Shown one piece after another: positions 1 through 10,301 of a stretch of DNA of 64,000 nt (the stretch's first letter is position 1; every line of letters starts with the position of its first letter). Source of the DNA: G963704535 sp963704535. Lineage in GTDB: Bacteria; Chloroflexota; Chloroflexia; Chloroflexales; Roseiflexaceae. The notes beneath the pieces are model-generated. The model did no database searches. It saw nothing but the letters and a program-made list of their open reading frames with translations, and was not told the DNA's origin. The stretch lies in assembly GCA_963704535.1 (NCBI GenBank), contig OY969916.1, forward strand, positions 9,424,001 through 9,488,000, read 5' to 3'. The position numbers and the translations under genes were made by a program.

Positions 1-2
1 TC

Positions 3-816
3 GTCGCCCAAGGGATCGCGGCGTGGCGGGCGGGCGCGGCCATCCTGCACATCCACGCCCGCAACCCCGATGGCAGCAACACCATGGACAAGCCGATCTA
101 CCGCGAACTGCACGAGCGGCTATGCGCCGAGACCGACGCGATCATCCAGCTCACCACCGGCGGCAGCCCAGTCCTATCGGTACACGAGCGGCTGAACACC
201 GTCCTGCTCAACCCAGAGATGTGCTCGCTCAACATGGGCATGCTCAACTTCTTCATCCGTGGCGAGCAGGTATTCTTCAGCAACCACCGCTCCGATATCC
301 TGCGCTTCGCCCGCGAGATGCGCCGCCGGGGCGTCAAGCCGGAATTGGAGGTCTACAACATCGCCATGCTTGAGGAAGTCGAGCACCTGATCGGCACCGG
401 GCTGCTTGAGCCGCCCTACCTGATCAACTTCGTGCTGCACACGCCGACGCAGGGTGGGCAGCGCGGCACGCCGGAGAACCTGATCGAGATGGTGCGGCGG
501 CTGCCCGCCGACGCGATCTGCAACGTCAGCTCGATGGGGCGCTCCCAACTGCCGATCACCACGATCGCCCTGGCGATCGGGCTCGAACATCCGCGTCGGC
601 ATGGAGGACAATGTCTACTACCGGCGCGGCGAGCTGCTGAACGACAATGCCCAGTTGGTCGAGCGGGCGGTGCGGATCGGGCGTGAGCTAGAGCTTGAGC
701 CTGCGTCGCCTGCCGAGGCGCGCGCTGCCCTACACCTGCGTGGCCGCGCGCCTGGACAACTGCCGCCCGTGCTGGTCGAAGAACGATCGACCGCTGACAT
801 GATCGCGTCACGATGA
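3..816 (+). CDS. BKACE (DUF849) family beta-keto acid cleavage enzyme, 5'-partial, one frameshift
   Basis: The gene enters from the left edge. The BKACE family (3-keto-5-aminohexanoate cleavage enzyme-like) are Zn-dependent enzymes that condense a beta-keto acid with acetyl-CoA. Visible family signatures are ILHIHARNPDG near the start (Zn-binding His pair), a middle segment with FVLHTPTQGG, and the C-terminal motif RVGMEDNVYY. Frame 3 is open to about 580. The signature then continues in frame 1 to the stop at 816. Dropping one G from the GGG run near 579-581 gives IGSNIRVGMEDN and joins the frames, so a one-base insertion is likely, either a sequencing error or a real lesion. The exact substrate cannot be read from the sequence. 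Confidence 0.8.
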
Positions 817-1110
817 TCATCACATAAGACCTGACAGGTCTAACTCAGGCGCTTTCAATGCCTTCTCTAAGACCTGTCAAGTCTGACCATTGCCTTATTT
901 GAAACGTATTCGGTGTAGACCACAACGATCGATGCCGGTGGCAACGACAACGTGGGTGATGAAAACCGATGCCGGCGGCGACGACACCATGGATGGGCGC
1001 CGGTGGCAATGCCCGCACCGGCATCAATGTGGGTAGGGGCCTAGCAGTTGCGCCGATAGAGCAAACCACGTTGTCAATACAGGCAACTGCTACGCCCCTG
1101 CGGGTTCGAT
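817..1110. other. Intergenic region with degenerate repeats, no gene seen
   Basis: No convincing coding sequence. Two related stretches around 932-1020 begin with the word GATGCCGG followed by GGCRACGAC, which look like diverged copies of one short unit. This region leads directly into the longer tandem array at 1111-1452. Confidence 0.4.
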
Positions 1111-1242
1111 GCGCCACGATGACCGATCGGGGCCGACCCATGGGTTCGTCGTGCCACAATGACCAATCGGGGATGACCCACAACATTCGTCCCGTCATGA
1201 TGACCCATCGATGTGTCATGTCGTCGCATCACGATGACCAGA
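1111..1242. repeat. Degenerate tandem repeat, about 40-bp unit, 3-4 copies
   Basis: Units begin at 1111, 1151, 1192 and 1226. They share a core like CCACRATGACCRATCGGGG followed by a GACCCA block and end in TTCGTC or TCGTC. Later copies are shorter and more diverged. The array abuts a second array of 42-bp units. Confidence 0.6.
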
Positions 1243-1452
1243 CCCGCGTTCCATATTGATCGGACTGGGCACAATGTTAATCTACCCGCTTGCCGTATTG
1301 ATCGGATCGCACATAACCTTAACCCACCCGCTTGCCGTATTGATTGGATCGCGCACAACCTTAACCAACCCGCACGCCATGTCGATCGGATCGCACATAA
1401 TGTTAACCTACCCGCATGCCAGGTTGATCAACTCGCGCATAATGTTAATCGA
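1243..1452. repeat. 42-bp tandem repeat array, five copies (iteron-like)
   Basis: Five units of exactly 42 bp start at 1243, 1285, 1327, 1369 and 1411. Each starts with CCCGC, carries a GATCGGATCGC-like core and ends with an ACATAAYSTTAAYC-like block. A truncated sixth copy may follow to about 1480. The 42-bp period equals about four helical turns and 14 codons, so all three forward frames stay open, but no start signal or database-like protein is apparent. It sits 100 bp upstream of the oxidoreductase gene. Confidence 0.8.
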
Positions 1453-1579
1453 TCTGCACACAACCTTGACCTGCCGCGTTTCCAGGCGACATACTCTCCT
1501 ATCAATCACTGATCGAGGGCACCAGAGTAGAGCACAAGGCAAGCGTACATCGTAAATTGTTTCTGGCTAAGGAGGGCAC

Positions 1580-2781
1580 ATGCGATCACACAACATCACT
1601 ATGCTGGGCACCGGGCTGATCGGAATGTTTTACACGATGACGCTGCACGGGCAGCGTGGCCGCGACCGGGTGACGGTCGTGTACTCGCGCACGCGGGAAC
1701 GTGCGGAGCAGTTCGCCAGGAATGGGGCATTCCCAAGGCCGTGACCGACCTGAGGCAAGCGATCGAAGACCCGGAGACCGACACCGTGGTGATCGGCCTG
1801 CCGAATTCACAGCACGTCGAGGCGGTCGAGTTGGCGGCAGCGGCGGGCAAGGCGGTGCTGTGTACCAAGCCGCTGGGGCGTACCGCCGCCGAGGCCAAGC
1901 AGATGCTTGATATCGTCGAGCGCGCGGGTGTCTTCGCTGGCTATCTCGAAGATCTGGTCTATACCCCCAAAACACTCAAGGCGATCAGCTCGGTCAAGGC
2001 CGGCGCGCTAGGTGATGTGCTGTGGGTTCGCTCGCGCGAAACCCACCCCGGCCCGCACAGCGCCTGGTTCTGGGATGTCGAGCAGGCCGGCGGCGGCGCG
2101 ATCATCGACCTGGGCTGCCACTGCGCCGAGATCATCCGCAACTTTATGGGCAAGCACAACCGCCCGGTCGAGGTGATGTGCTGGGCCGACACGCTGGTGC
2201 ATCCGATCGCGGCCGAGGACAATGCGATCGCGCTGATCCGCTTCGAAAGCGGCGCAATCGGCCAATTCGAGGTGAGTTGGGCCTTCCGCGGCGGCATGGA
2301 TCTGCGCGACGAGGTGGCCGGTACCAATGGGCACGATCTGGCTCAACCACTTCCTGCGCACCGGCTTTGAGATGTTTACCGCGACCGGCGGCGGCTATGT
2401 CGCCGAAAAGGCCGAGAGCGAGAGCGGCTGGCTTTTCCCGGTCGGCGACGAGGTCCACGAGCTGGGCTACAATCGATATGTTTACCGATATGTTCGACGC
2501 GCTAGACCAGGGGCGCGCAGCCGATGGAGACCTTCTATGACGGTTATGTGGTTAATGCCATCCTCGACGCCGCCTACCGTTCGGCAAAATCGCGCCAATG
2601 GGAGCCAGTGCAGGTCGAGTGGCGGGCGACCGAGCCGGTCAAGCCGATCCGCAGCGCCGCGCGCGAGATCGACGGCTACGCCCTGGTCAAGGAGGAGCGT
2701 ATGCACGGCAACAAGCTGAAGCAGATGCTCTCCGACAAAACGACCGGGCGAATTATTGAGCGGGTGATCGACATCGAGTGA
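1580..2781 (+). pseudogene. Gfo/Idh/MocA family NAD(P)-dependent oxidoreductase, four frameshifts
   Basis: ATG at 1580 follows a good ribosome site (AAGGAGG at about 1569). Residues 8-14 (LGTGLIG) form the dinucleotide-binding glycine motif. The segment around 1861-1877 encodes CTKPLG, the family's conserved K-P motif. The C-terminal part ending METFYDGYVVN then IERVIDIE is typical of the C-terminal domain. The frame changes near 1720, 2332, 2475 and 2515. At 2332, 2475 and 2515 dropping one base restores family-like sequence (for example GTNGTIWLNHF); at 1720 one G seems to be missing. The product is probably a sugar or inositol-type dehydrogenase, but its substrate is unknown. No internal stop codons other than those caused by the shifts were found. 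Confidence 0.75.
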
Positions 2782-2872
2782 CGATCGAGATTGGAGATTG
2801 GAGATTACGCGCAATCTCCGATCTCCAATCTCCAATCTCTGATCTCCAATCTCCAGTCTCCAATATCAAAGG
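2781..2872. repeat. Heptanucleotide repeat, GATTGGA / TCCAATC inverted arrays
   Basis: Copies of GGAGATT (period 7) run into copies of the complement AATCTCC across a short GCGCAATCTCC centre, so the block can fold on itself. The same family occurs at 31167-31243. It lies between the oxidoreductase stop and the ribosome site of the next gene. Confidence 0.8.
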
Positions 2873-2883
2873 AGGGAACCGAC

Positions 2884-3696
2884 ATGGAACGACCATCCTG
2901 GATACCAGAGGGCGTGCCGGAAGACAAGCCTAGCCCGGCGCGCATGTACGATTACTATCTGGGCGGCTATCACAACTTCGCCGCCGATCGCCAGGCTGCC
3001 GAGGCGGTCCTGGCAAACTACCCGGATGCGGCGCTCGGCGCGCGGGCCAACCGAGCGTTCTTGCGCCGCGCGATCGAGTTTCTTACCGCCCAGGGGATCG
3101 ATCAATTTCTCGAATATCGGTTCCGGGATACCCACGGCTGGAAACGTTCACTCGGTGGCGCAGGCCGCCAATCCCGCCGCGCGGGTGGTCTATGTGGACC
3201 TCGATCCGGTTGCGGTCGCCCATGGCAACCTGATCTTGAAGGAGGTCGCCAATACTGCATCGCTTCACGGCGATGTGCGCCGTCCAGAAGAGATCTTGAA
3301 CCATCCACAAGTGCGGGGCTTGCTCGATTTCTCGCGCCCGATCGGTGTGCTTATGCTGGCGCTGTTGCACTTTGTCCCCGACGGCGCCGAGGCATCCAGG
3401 AGCGTGCAGGTGTTGCGCGACGCGGTCGCCCCCGGCAGCTATCTGGTCATCTCGCACGGCACACATGAGCATCTATCCCCGGAGGTGCGCGCGCGGGGTG
3501 AGGAGATCTACTCCCGGTCGGCGAATCCGGTCCGTACCCGTTCGCGCGCGGAGATCGAGGCATTGTTCGATCGGCTCGAACTGGTCGATCCGGGGCTGGT
3601 GTATGTGCCGCTCTGGCGCCCGGAAGGCCCCGATGATGTCTTCATCGATCAACCCGAACGCTCGGCCTTCATGGGTGGGGTTGGACGCAAACAGTG
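2884..3696 (+). CDS. SAM-dependent methyltransferase, DUF574 (SAV2177-like) family, one frameshift
   Basis: ATG at 2884 follows AAAGGAGGGAACCGAC. The N-terminus has the family features SPARMYDYYLGG and NRAFLRRA. After the shift, IGSGIPTAGNVH supplies the SAM-binding glycine loop and VVYVDLDP the acidic residue that binds the ribose. The C-terminus ends SAFMGGVGRKQ. The frame changes at about 3113. There CTCGAATATC would read L-D-I-G if one A of GAAT were absent, so a one-base insertion is likely. Restored length is about 270 residues, normal for the family. The methyl acceptor is not known. These proteins are common in actinobacteria and Chloroflexota. Confidence 0.8.
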
Positions 3697-3723
3697 ATAC
3701 TTACGAGCGGTACCTTTTCATCC

Positions 3724-3769
3724 TTTTATCGAGGATTTTCGCCCGGCCGGGCGAAAATCCTCGATAAAA
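3724..3769. terminator. Perfect 46-bp palindrome, probable bidirectional terminator
   Basis: The two 23-bp arms starting TTTTATCGAGGATTTTCGCC are exactly complementary around 3746/3747. The hairpin starts with Ts and ends with As, so both transcripts would end in a U-run after a GC-rich stem, as expected for a bidirectional intrinsic terminator. It lies 28 bp after the methyltransferase stop. Confidence 0.65.
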
Positions 3770-3860
3770 AAGAGCTGAAGTACTCTGCTGCCGCAGGCAA
3801 GAGCGGCATTGCGGTCGCCACCGCGTAACTCCTATAACCTGGTACAAAGAGAGGGGACCG

Positions 3861-4400
3861 ATGCAATCCTCATCGACTATCGCAGCGGCGCCCGCGCAGG
3901 AGATCGCCGCGCCGCGCGGCACACACATTGGGGTGTCTTTTGATTGGGGCTGGTCGCTCCAGCTCGTCATCGGCGCGATCATGGGTATCGCGGGGGTGCC
4001 CATGGCTATGGGCGCGTTCAATTGGGGTGTCGTCGCGCTCATGCTGATCACGGCGGCGCTGGCCGCGCTGCTCGGCCAGGGCCTGCGCCTCGGCCGAGGC
4101 TGGGCCTGGTATATCCAGGTCGGGCTGAACGGCCTGCTCACGCTGGGTGGCCTCGCGCTTCTGCCGAGCGTCATCCAGCAGGTCCAGACCGGCAGATATG
4201 GCCTGATCTACACGGCGATCGTGCTGCTGGTCGTGTGCCCGGTCGAGGTCTGGCTGCTGCTACAGCCTGGCTCGCGGCGCTGGTACGGCCACGTGGCGCC
4301 CGAAGAGGCTGCCGCCCGGCATAGCGGCCGCTGGCTGGTCGTCGTGCTGGCCTGGGGCATCGCTGGGGGCCTCTTGCAGGTCGTGGCGCCTTTCTGGTAG
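3861..4400 (+). CDS. Small integral membrane protein, unknown function
   Basis: 179 residues from ATG 3861, preceded by GAGAGGGGACCG. There are about four hydrophobic segments: residues ~34-52, ~55-75, ~80-105 and ~115-135, then a C-terminal one at ~155-178. The first 30 residues are polar. No family motif is recognised. It stands alone between a terminator and the large alpha-2-macroglobulin-like gene. The reading frame has normal high-GC codon use, so it is probably a real gene. Confidence 0.6.
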   Translation: MQSSSTIAAAPAQEIAAPRGTHIGVSFDWGWSLQLVIGAIMGIAGVPMAMGAFNWGVVALMLITAALAALLGQGLRLGRGWAWYIQVGLNGLLTLGGLALLPSVIQQVQTGRYGLIYTAIVLLVVCPVEVWLLLQPGSRRWYGHVAPEEAAARHSGRWLVVVLAWGIAGGLLQVVAPFW

Positions 4401-4610
4401 ATGAAATTTGACAACCAAACCCGGCAATCCGCTTGATGTAGGGGCGATTCGTGAAGCGCCCTACCACCTACAGCTATCGGCTCCGAGCAGGGCATGAGCC
4501 ACGCACGCCCGCGCGCTTCTGTGCTATACTAGCGCCTACCCGCTGGTCGGAGAGCGGGTGTGCGCCGTGAGCCCTGGCGCCTGGCGCTCACCTGAGGCAA
4601 AGGAGCGTTC

Positions 4611-7600
4611 GTGCGCGTCCTGCGCTTGGCCGGTCGCCTGTGGACCGGCGTTCTATTGGTGACAGTGCTGCTGGCCGGGCTTGGTCTCGGGATTCGGCTG
4701 GTGCTGCCGCTCCTATCACCACGCCCAGAACTGCTTGCCACCACCCCAGCCGAGGGCGCCGGCGATGTCCCGCCGCGCGCCACGATCGAGCTGCGTTTCG
4801 GCGTGTCGATGAATCCTCGCAGCGTCCGGCGCGCCCTGCGGATCGCCCCCGCCACCCCGGCCGAGCTGATCTGGTCGGCCGACCACACCACCCTGACGAT
4901 CTCGCCGACCACGGCCCTGCTGCCCGATGCGGAGTACCGGCTGACGATCGGGGCGCAGGCGTACAGCACCAGGTTCCGCCCGCTGGAGCGGCAGGTCGAG
5001 CTGCGCTTTCACACCGCGCCGGCCCCGGCAGTCGTCCAGGTGCTGCCGGAGCCCGATGCCGGCGATGTGCCGCTCACGACGCCGATCAGCATTAAATTTC
5101 AGTCGCCCGATCGTCCTGACCACCACGTTGAATCTGCCCACGTCGCTGCCGGAGTTGGGTTTCGACCCGCCGCTGGCTGGCTCCGTCACCTGGATCGATC
5201 CGGCCACGGTCCTGTTTCGGCCCGCCGCGCCGCTGCGCGCCGGCGCGCGCTACCAGGTGACGCTGGCCGCTGGGCTGGCCGATCTAGCCGGCAGTACGCT
5301 GGGCGAGGCGTTCTCGTGGGGCTTCGGCACGGTGGCGCCGAAGGCGCTGGCGGTCACGCCGCCGGCCGGGGCGCGCTGGGTCGCGCCGCGCGCACCGCTC
5401 GTGCTCACGCTCTCGCAGCCGCTCGACCCGGCCACGATCGCCGCCGGCCTGGTCATCTCGCCCACCAACGCCGGCACCATAAACACCCTGCTCCTGCCTG
5501 ACGGCATCCAGGTGATCACCTATACGCCGGCTGCCGACTGGCGGCCCGGCACCACCTACACGGCGGCCCTCGCCGTCGGCGACCTGGTTGGGCGCCCGGC
5601 GGCTCGTTGGAGCTTCACGACTGCGCCACGGCCCATGCTGATCGGTCGGTTCCCCGGCGAGGGGCAGACGCTCCCACCCGGCCAGGAGATCCGGCTGGTC
5701 TTCAATACGCCGATGGATGATGCGGCGCTACGCGAGACGGTTCAGTTCACGCCGACGGTAGACACGATCGGCGTGACGGCATCGAACGCCGAGGTGCGGA
5801 TCGCCGCCCAGATGCGCCCGGCGACCGTCTACACGGTGACGATCCCCTCGACGCTGGCCGACCGCAACGGCGTCCCGCTGGGCCAGGAGTACCGCATCCG
5901 CTTCCTGACCGCGCCGGCCGGCCCAGCGCTGGCGCTGCCGGAGGCGCCCAATCACATCGCCCAGGTGCTCCCCGGCCAGCCGCTCGGCCTGCTGCTCCAG
6001 CGCACCAACCTTTCGGCGCTGAACCTCGACCTATACCAGCTCGACGAGGCGACGATCGTGCGTACGCTGGCGTTCAACGAGAGCGACTGGCTCAGCTTTC
6101 AGCCCGAGCGCTACGGGCAGCCGCAACTGCGCTCGTGGAACATCCAGCTCGCCGACCCGCTCAACACCCCCGTCGAGGACCAGCTCCCGCTCGCCGCCAT
6201 CGAGGGCCAGCCCCTGGCGCCCGGCGCCTACTACCTGCGCCTCCGCACGCCCGAAGGCCCGCGCGGCGACGTCTTGCTGCTGGTCTCGCGCAGCCGGCTG
6301 GTGCTCCAGGAAAGCAGCGCCGGGATGCAGCTCTGGGCTACCGATGTGCTCAGCGGCACCCCGGTGGGCCAACTGCCCCTCGCGCTGTATCAGGGCGGGG
6401 CGCTGATTCGGCAGGGAACGACCGACGCGCTTGGTTTGTGGGCGATCGGGCGGGCGGGCGCCGCGCCGGAGACCACCGTCGCAGTCGCGGGCGGCGACAG
6501 CTTTGGCGTGACCAGCAGCGCCTGGGCCGGCAGCAGGCGGGAGCCGGAATCCAGCCGCTACCGGGTCTTCCTCACCGCCGACCGGGCCAGCTACCAGCCG
6601 GGCGACCAAGTCGGGCTGGCCGGGTTCGCCCGCCGCACCGATGGCCTCTCGGACACGCTGATGCTGCCGCCCGCCGGTCTCCAGGTCGTCTTGAGCGCTC
6701 GCCGGTCGGGCGCCACCAGCCGGGCCTACCAGGAGGTTCGCAGCGTCTCGGCGGCCGGCGTGTTCAGCAGCACGTTTACGCTCGCGGCCGACGCCGCCCC
6801 AGGGGCGTACGCCTTGACCGCCTCACTCGACGACGAGGTGTTTGAGACGTCCTTCGTCGTGCAGCCGGTGGCCCGGCCCTCGCTCCAGGTCGACATCGTT
6901 ACACCGGGGACGCTGACCGCCGGCGATGTGGCGGCCCTCGCGGTCGACGTTCGCACGCCGGAAGGGCTGCCGGTGGCCGGTGCCACGGTCTCTTGGACCC
7001 TCAGTGCCGAGCGCGCGCCGCTGCCCACGCTTGAGGGCTATACCATCGGCGACGACGAGCTGGTCTTCTCGCCGCCGGTTGCCCGCGTCGGCCAGGGCCA
7101 GACCGGACCCGACGGGCGCTTCGGCATCATCATCACCGACACCGTCGCCGAGGGCGCGCCGGTGCTCTATCGCCTGGCGGCGCGCGCCGTCGAGCCGGCC
7201 GGCCCCACAGCCGAGGCCGAGCGGTCGTTCCTGGCCCTGCCTGCCCAAGCATACGTTGGCGTGCGGCTGCCCAGCCGGGTCGTTGTCGCCGGAAGACCTG
7301 GCGCCGTCGAGGTCCTGGCGACAACGCCCGATCGCCGGCCGGTCGTGCAAGCGCCGGTTCAGATCGAGATCTATCGACGTACCTGGAGCCAGGGCGATGC
7401 CCCAGCGCAGGGAGCGCAACCGCCGATCCTCCAGCCGCGCGACGAGCTGGTCTTCGATCGTCAGGTCACGACAGAGGTGGACGGCACCGCCATCCTGTCA
7501 CCGACGCTCCGCGCAGGTGGCGAGTACCGTGTGCGCGCCACCCTGGAAGACGCGAGCGGGCGCCGTATCTCCAGCGCGACATCGCTGTGGGTCGCCGCCG

Positions 7601-10101
7601 CCGGCTTCACCGATTGGCGCTCCAAGCTGGACAACACGCCGATCCTGGTCGCGGATCGGCCATCGTACCGGCCGGGCGAAACGGCGACGCTGCTGCTCAC
7701 GACTCCGCTTGAAGAGGCGACCGCGCTGCTCACGCTCGACCGCGACGGCGCGATCGTGAGCGAGGTACGGACGATCCGCGCCGGTGAGCCGTTCACCATC
7801 ACGCTGACTCCCGAAGACGCACCCTCGGTCCAGGTCGCCGCGCTGCTCGCCGGGCCGCCCAGTGCCACGACGGCCGCGTCGATCGGGCCGCCGGCGCCCC
7901 CGATCAGCGCCATGACCACGCTGCCGGTGCTTGCCCAGCCTGAAGCGCTCTCCGTGACATTGACGACCGACTATGAGAGCTATGCGCCCGGCGCCACGGC
8001 GACCATGACCGTGACGACCGCCGACGCCGCCGGACAGGGCCTCCCCGCCGATATCGTGTTGAGTGTGATGAGTGCGAGCGACGCGCCGTCAAGCGCGATC
8101 ATCGATGCGTTTCGCGATACCATTCCTTCACAAGCGGCGCCGCAGCCGACCGCCCGACCGCCGGTTGGGTACGCGCCGGACCAGCCGCCGGTCGGGGTCT
8201 ACTGGAACCCGCAACTGCACACTAATAGTGGCGGCGTGCTGACGCTCACGGTCCGGCTGCCCAGTGAACCGGCCGATCTGCTGGCCCTAGTGTGGGCCGC
8301 CGGCGCCGACCGTTTTGGGCAAGCGCGGAGCACGCTGGCTGTGACCCGGCCACTTGCCCTGCGCGCCGAGCTACCCCCATTCTTCCACGCCGGCGACGAA
8401 GCCGAGCTGGCCGTGTCGATTCGCAACACCAGCCCGATCTCCCAGGAGGTTCGCGCAACGCTGGCGGCCGGCGGCGTCGAGCCGCTCTCGGGCACGCCCC
8501 TGACCCAGCGGATCACGATTGCGCCGGGAGCGACAGCGCGGGTCGCCTGGCCGGGCCGGGCCGGGAGTGTGCCGATCGCCAGCGTCAGCTTTAGCGCCCA
8601 GACGACGGATGGAACCGTTGAGACCATTCAGTTCGAGCGCCCGATCGTGCCGATCGCCCTGGCGCACAGCTCCGGCGGCGCTCTGGTGGCCGGGCGCTGG
8701 ACCCAGCCGCTCACCGTCACCGTCGATCGGCAGCAGACCTGGGGGCAGCTTGAACTTGACCTCGCGCCGGCAAGCCTGGTCCTAGCGCAGGACTTCGTGC
8801 GTTCGCGCGCCGGCCTGCCGGAGCGCGATCTGCTTGACGAGGCGGGCTTGCTGCTGATCAGCGCGACCCTTAGCGACACCCGCACGCTGGCGCGCGCCGC
8901 GCTTGATCGGCTGGTCGCCGAGCAGCGGGACGACGGCGGCTGGGCCTGGTGGCACGGCGGCCGCTCCGATCCATTCGTCAGCGCCGTCGTCCTAGAGGCG
9001 TTCGCTGCCGCCGAGGGCGCCAGCCTGGACGTTCCAGACGAGGTGATCGCGCGCGGGTTCACAGCGATCGAATCGGACGCCGGGGCCAGCCCGGGCCTGC
9101 GGGCGTATGCCCTCTACATCCGGGCGCTTCACGACCGCGCCGACCCGCAGGTGCTAGCGGACCTGGCCGCACGGCCGCAGGCGCTTGGCCCTGACGGGCT
9201 GGCCTATCTGCTGCTCGCCGACCCTCCTGATGCGCTCCAGGAGCCATTGCTGAACCGGCTGGCGGCGCTGGCTGTGCGCGAGAACGGCATGGCCCACTGG
9301 ATAGCTCGCCCCGACAGGGCGATGCTCCAGAGCGATATCGGCGCGACGGCACTGGTATTGCTGGCGCTGGAGCGCGCAGAGCCGGAAGACGGCCTGATTC
9401 CGGAAGCGCGGCGCTGGCTCGCCGACGCGCGGTCGGTTGGTGGCTGGCCCGCCGCGACCGACGCCGCGCGAGCGATCCTGGCCCTGCGCGCCAGCGAGCC
9501 GCCCAGCCGCGATGGTCGCTACGTCGTGGCGCTCAACGGGGCCGAGATCCTCGACGAACCGATCACCACCGCGATCACCTCGACGCGCCGCCTGACCATC
9601 CCACTCGCGCAGTTGCGCGAACGCAACGAGTTGTTGGTGACTAGCAGCGGCGGCGCGGTCTACATCAGCTACCGGCTGACAGTCGTGGCCCCTGCGCCGC
9701 CGCCCCACGCCGATAGGATCGGGCTGCTGCGCGAGTACATCAACCCACTGACGGGCCGGCCGGCTGACCCAGCCCGGCTGCGCCCCGGCCAGCTCGTGCG
9801 CGTGCAACTCAGCGTGATCGCCACTGCGGCGCAGCGCTTCGTCACCATCGAGGAGCGGCTGCCCGCTGGCGCCGTGGTGGTCGAAGCCGGCACCGGCGAG
9901 CATTTCGAGCATATCGTTCGCGCCGGCGACCGTCTGCTCCTGTCGCGTGGGCTGCTGCCGCCGGGCATCTACGAGTACACCTATCTCCTCCGGGCGGTCA
10001 CACCAGGACAGTACAGCGCACCGGCCCCCCAGGCGCGCTCGGCCACCGGCGAGATCCTGGGAGTCGGGAACGCCGTGACCGTGACCATCGCTGGGCGCTA
10101 G
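4611..10101 (+). CDS. Alpha-2-macroglobulin family envelope protein lacking the thioester, one frameshift near the start
   Basis: GTG at 4611 with AAAGGAG just upstream. Residues ~9-35 form a signal anchor. Several Ig-like (Big_5) modules follow, each starting with a P-x-x-GA or D-V-P element. Then come MG domains with the typical YRVFLTADRASYQPGDQV, an A2M domain (LPPFFHAGDEAELAVSIRNT) and a helical thioester-type domain with DDGGWAWWHGG at about residue 1445. The canonical CxEQ thioester motif is absent; LVLAQDFVRSRAGLPERD stands in its place. The frame changes at 5097-5099, where removing one T of TTT gives IKFSRPIVL, so this is probably a one-base error. Restored length is about 1830 residues. 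Family members act as periplasmic or surface protease traps. Without a thioester this one may be a conformational trap or a structural protein. Confidence 0.8.
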
Positions 10102-10111
10102 GCTCGCTGAC

Positions 10112-10169
10112 ATGAAAATAGGGGGAGTTTGAGGGGGCCGCCCCTCAAGAAAAGCTCTCTCATTTTCAT
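10112..10169. repeat. TTGAGGGG-type palindromic repeat
   Basis: The inner palindrome TTGAGGGG...CCCCTCAA is flanked by outer complementary arms ATGAAAAT and ATTTTCAT. It lies just after the A2M stop codon. Confidence 0.75.
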
Positions 10170-10239
10170 CTGTCTGTGTGCGCCGCAGCCACCTGGACAT
10201 CTGATGAATAATTGATACAATCCTGTCAGGTTCCCCATA

Positions 10240-10268
10240 TCGACAACCTTCCCGCCCTCCTGTATAAT
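10240..10268 (+). promoter_or_regulatory. Probable sigma-70 type promoter of the glycosidase gene
   Basis: TCGACA at 10240-10245, a 17-bp spacer, then a perfect TATAAT at 10263-10268. The predicted start is about 25 bp before the GTG at 10302. Confidence 0.55.
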
Positions 10269-10301
10269 CCGACTAGGAGCCTTACACCTGCCAGGATCGC
10301 A

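Noticed and set aside
1243..1452. Possible CRISPR array
   Set aside because: Units are contiguous 42-bp repeats with no constant repeat separated by unique spacers, and there are no cas genes.
1213..1555. Overlapping 99-codon ORFs across the 42-bp repeats
   Set aside because: Open frames follow from a repeat length divisible by three; no ribosome site, and all frames are equally open.
9154..10200. 348-codon minus-strand ORF opposite the A2M gene
   Set aside because: High-GC shadow: low-complexity, Arg/Gly-rich, no family motif, fully antisense to a protein with clear domains.
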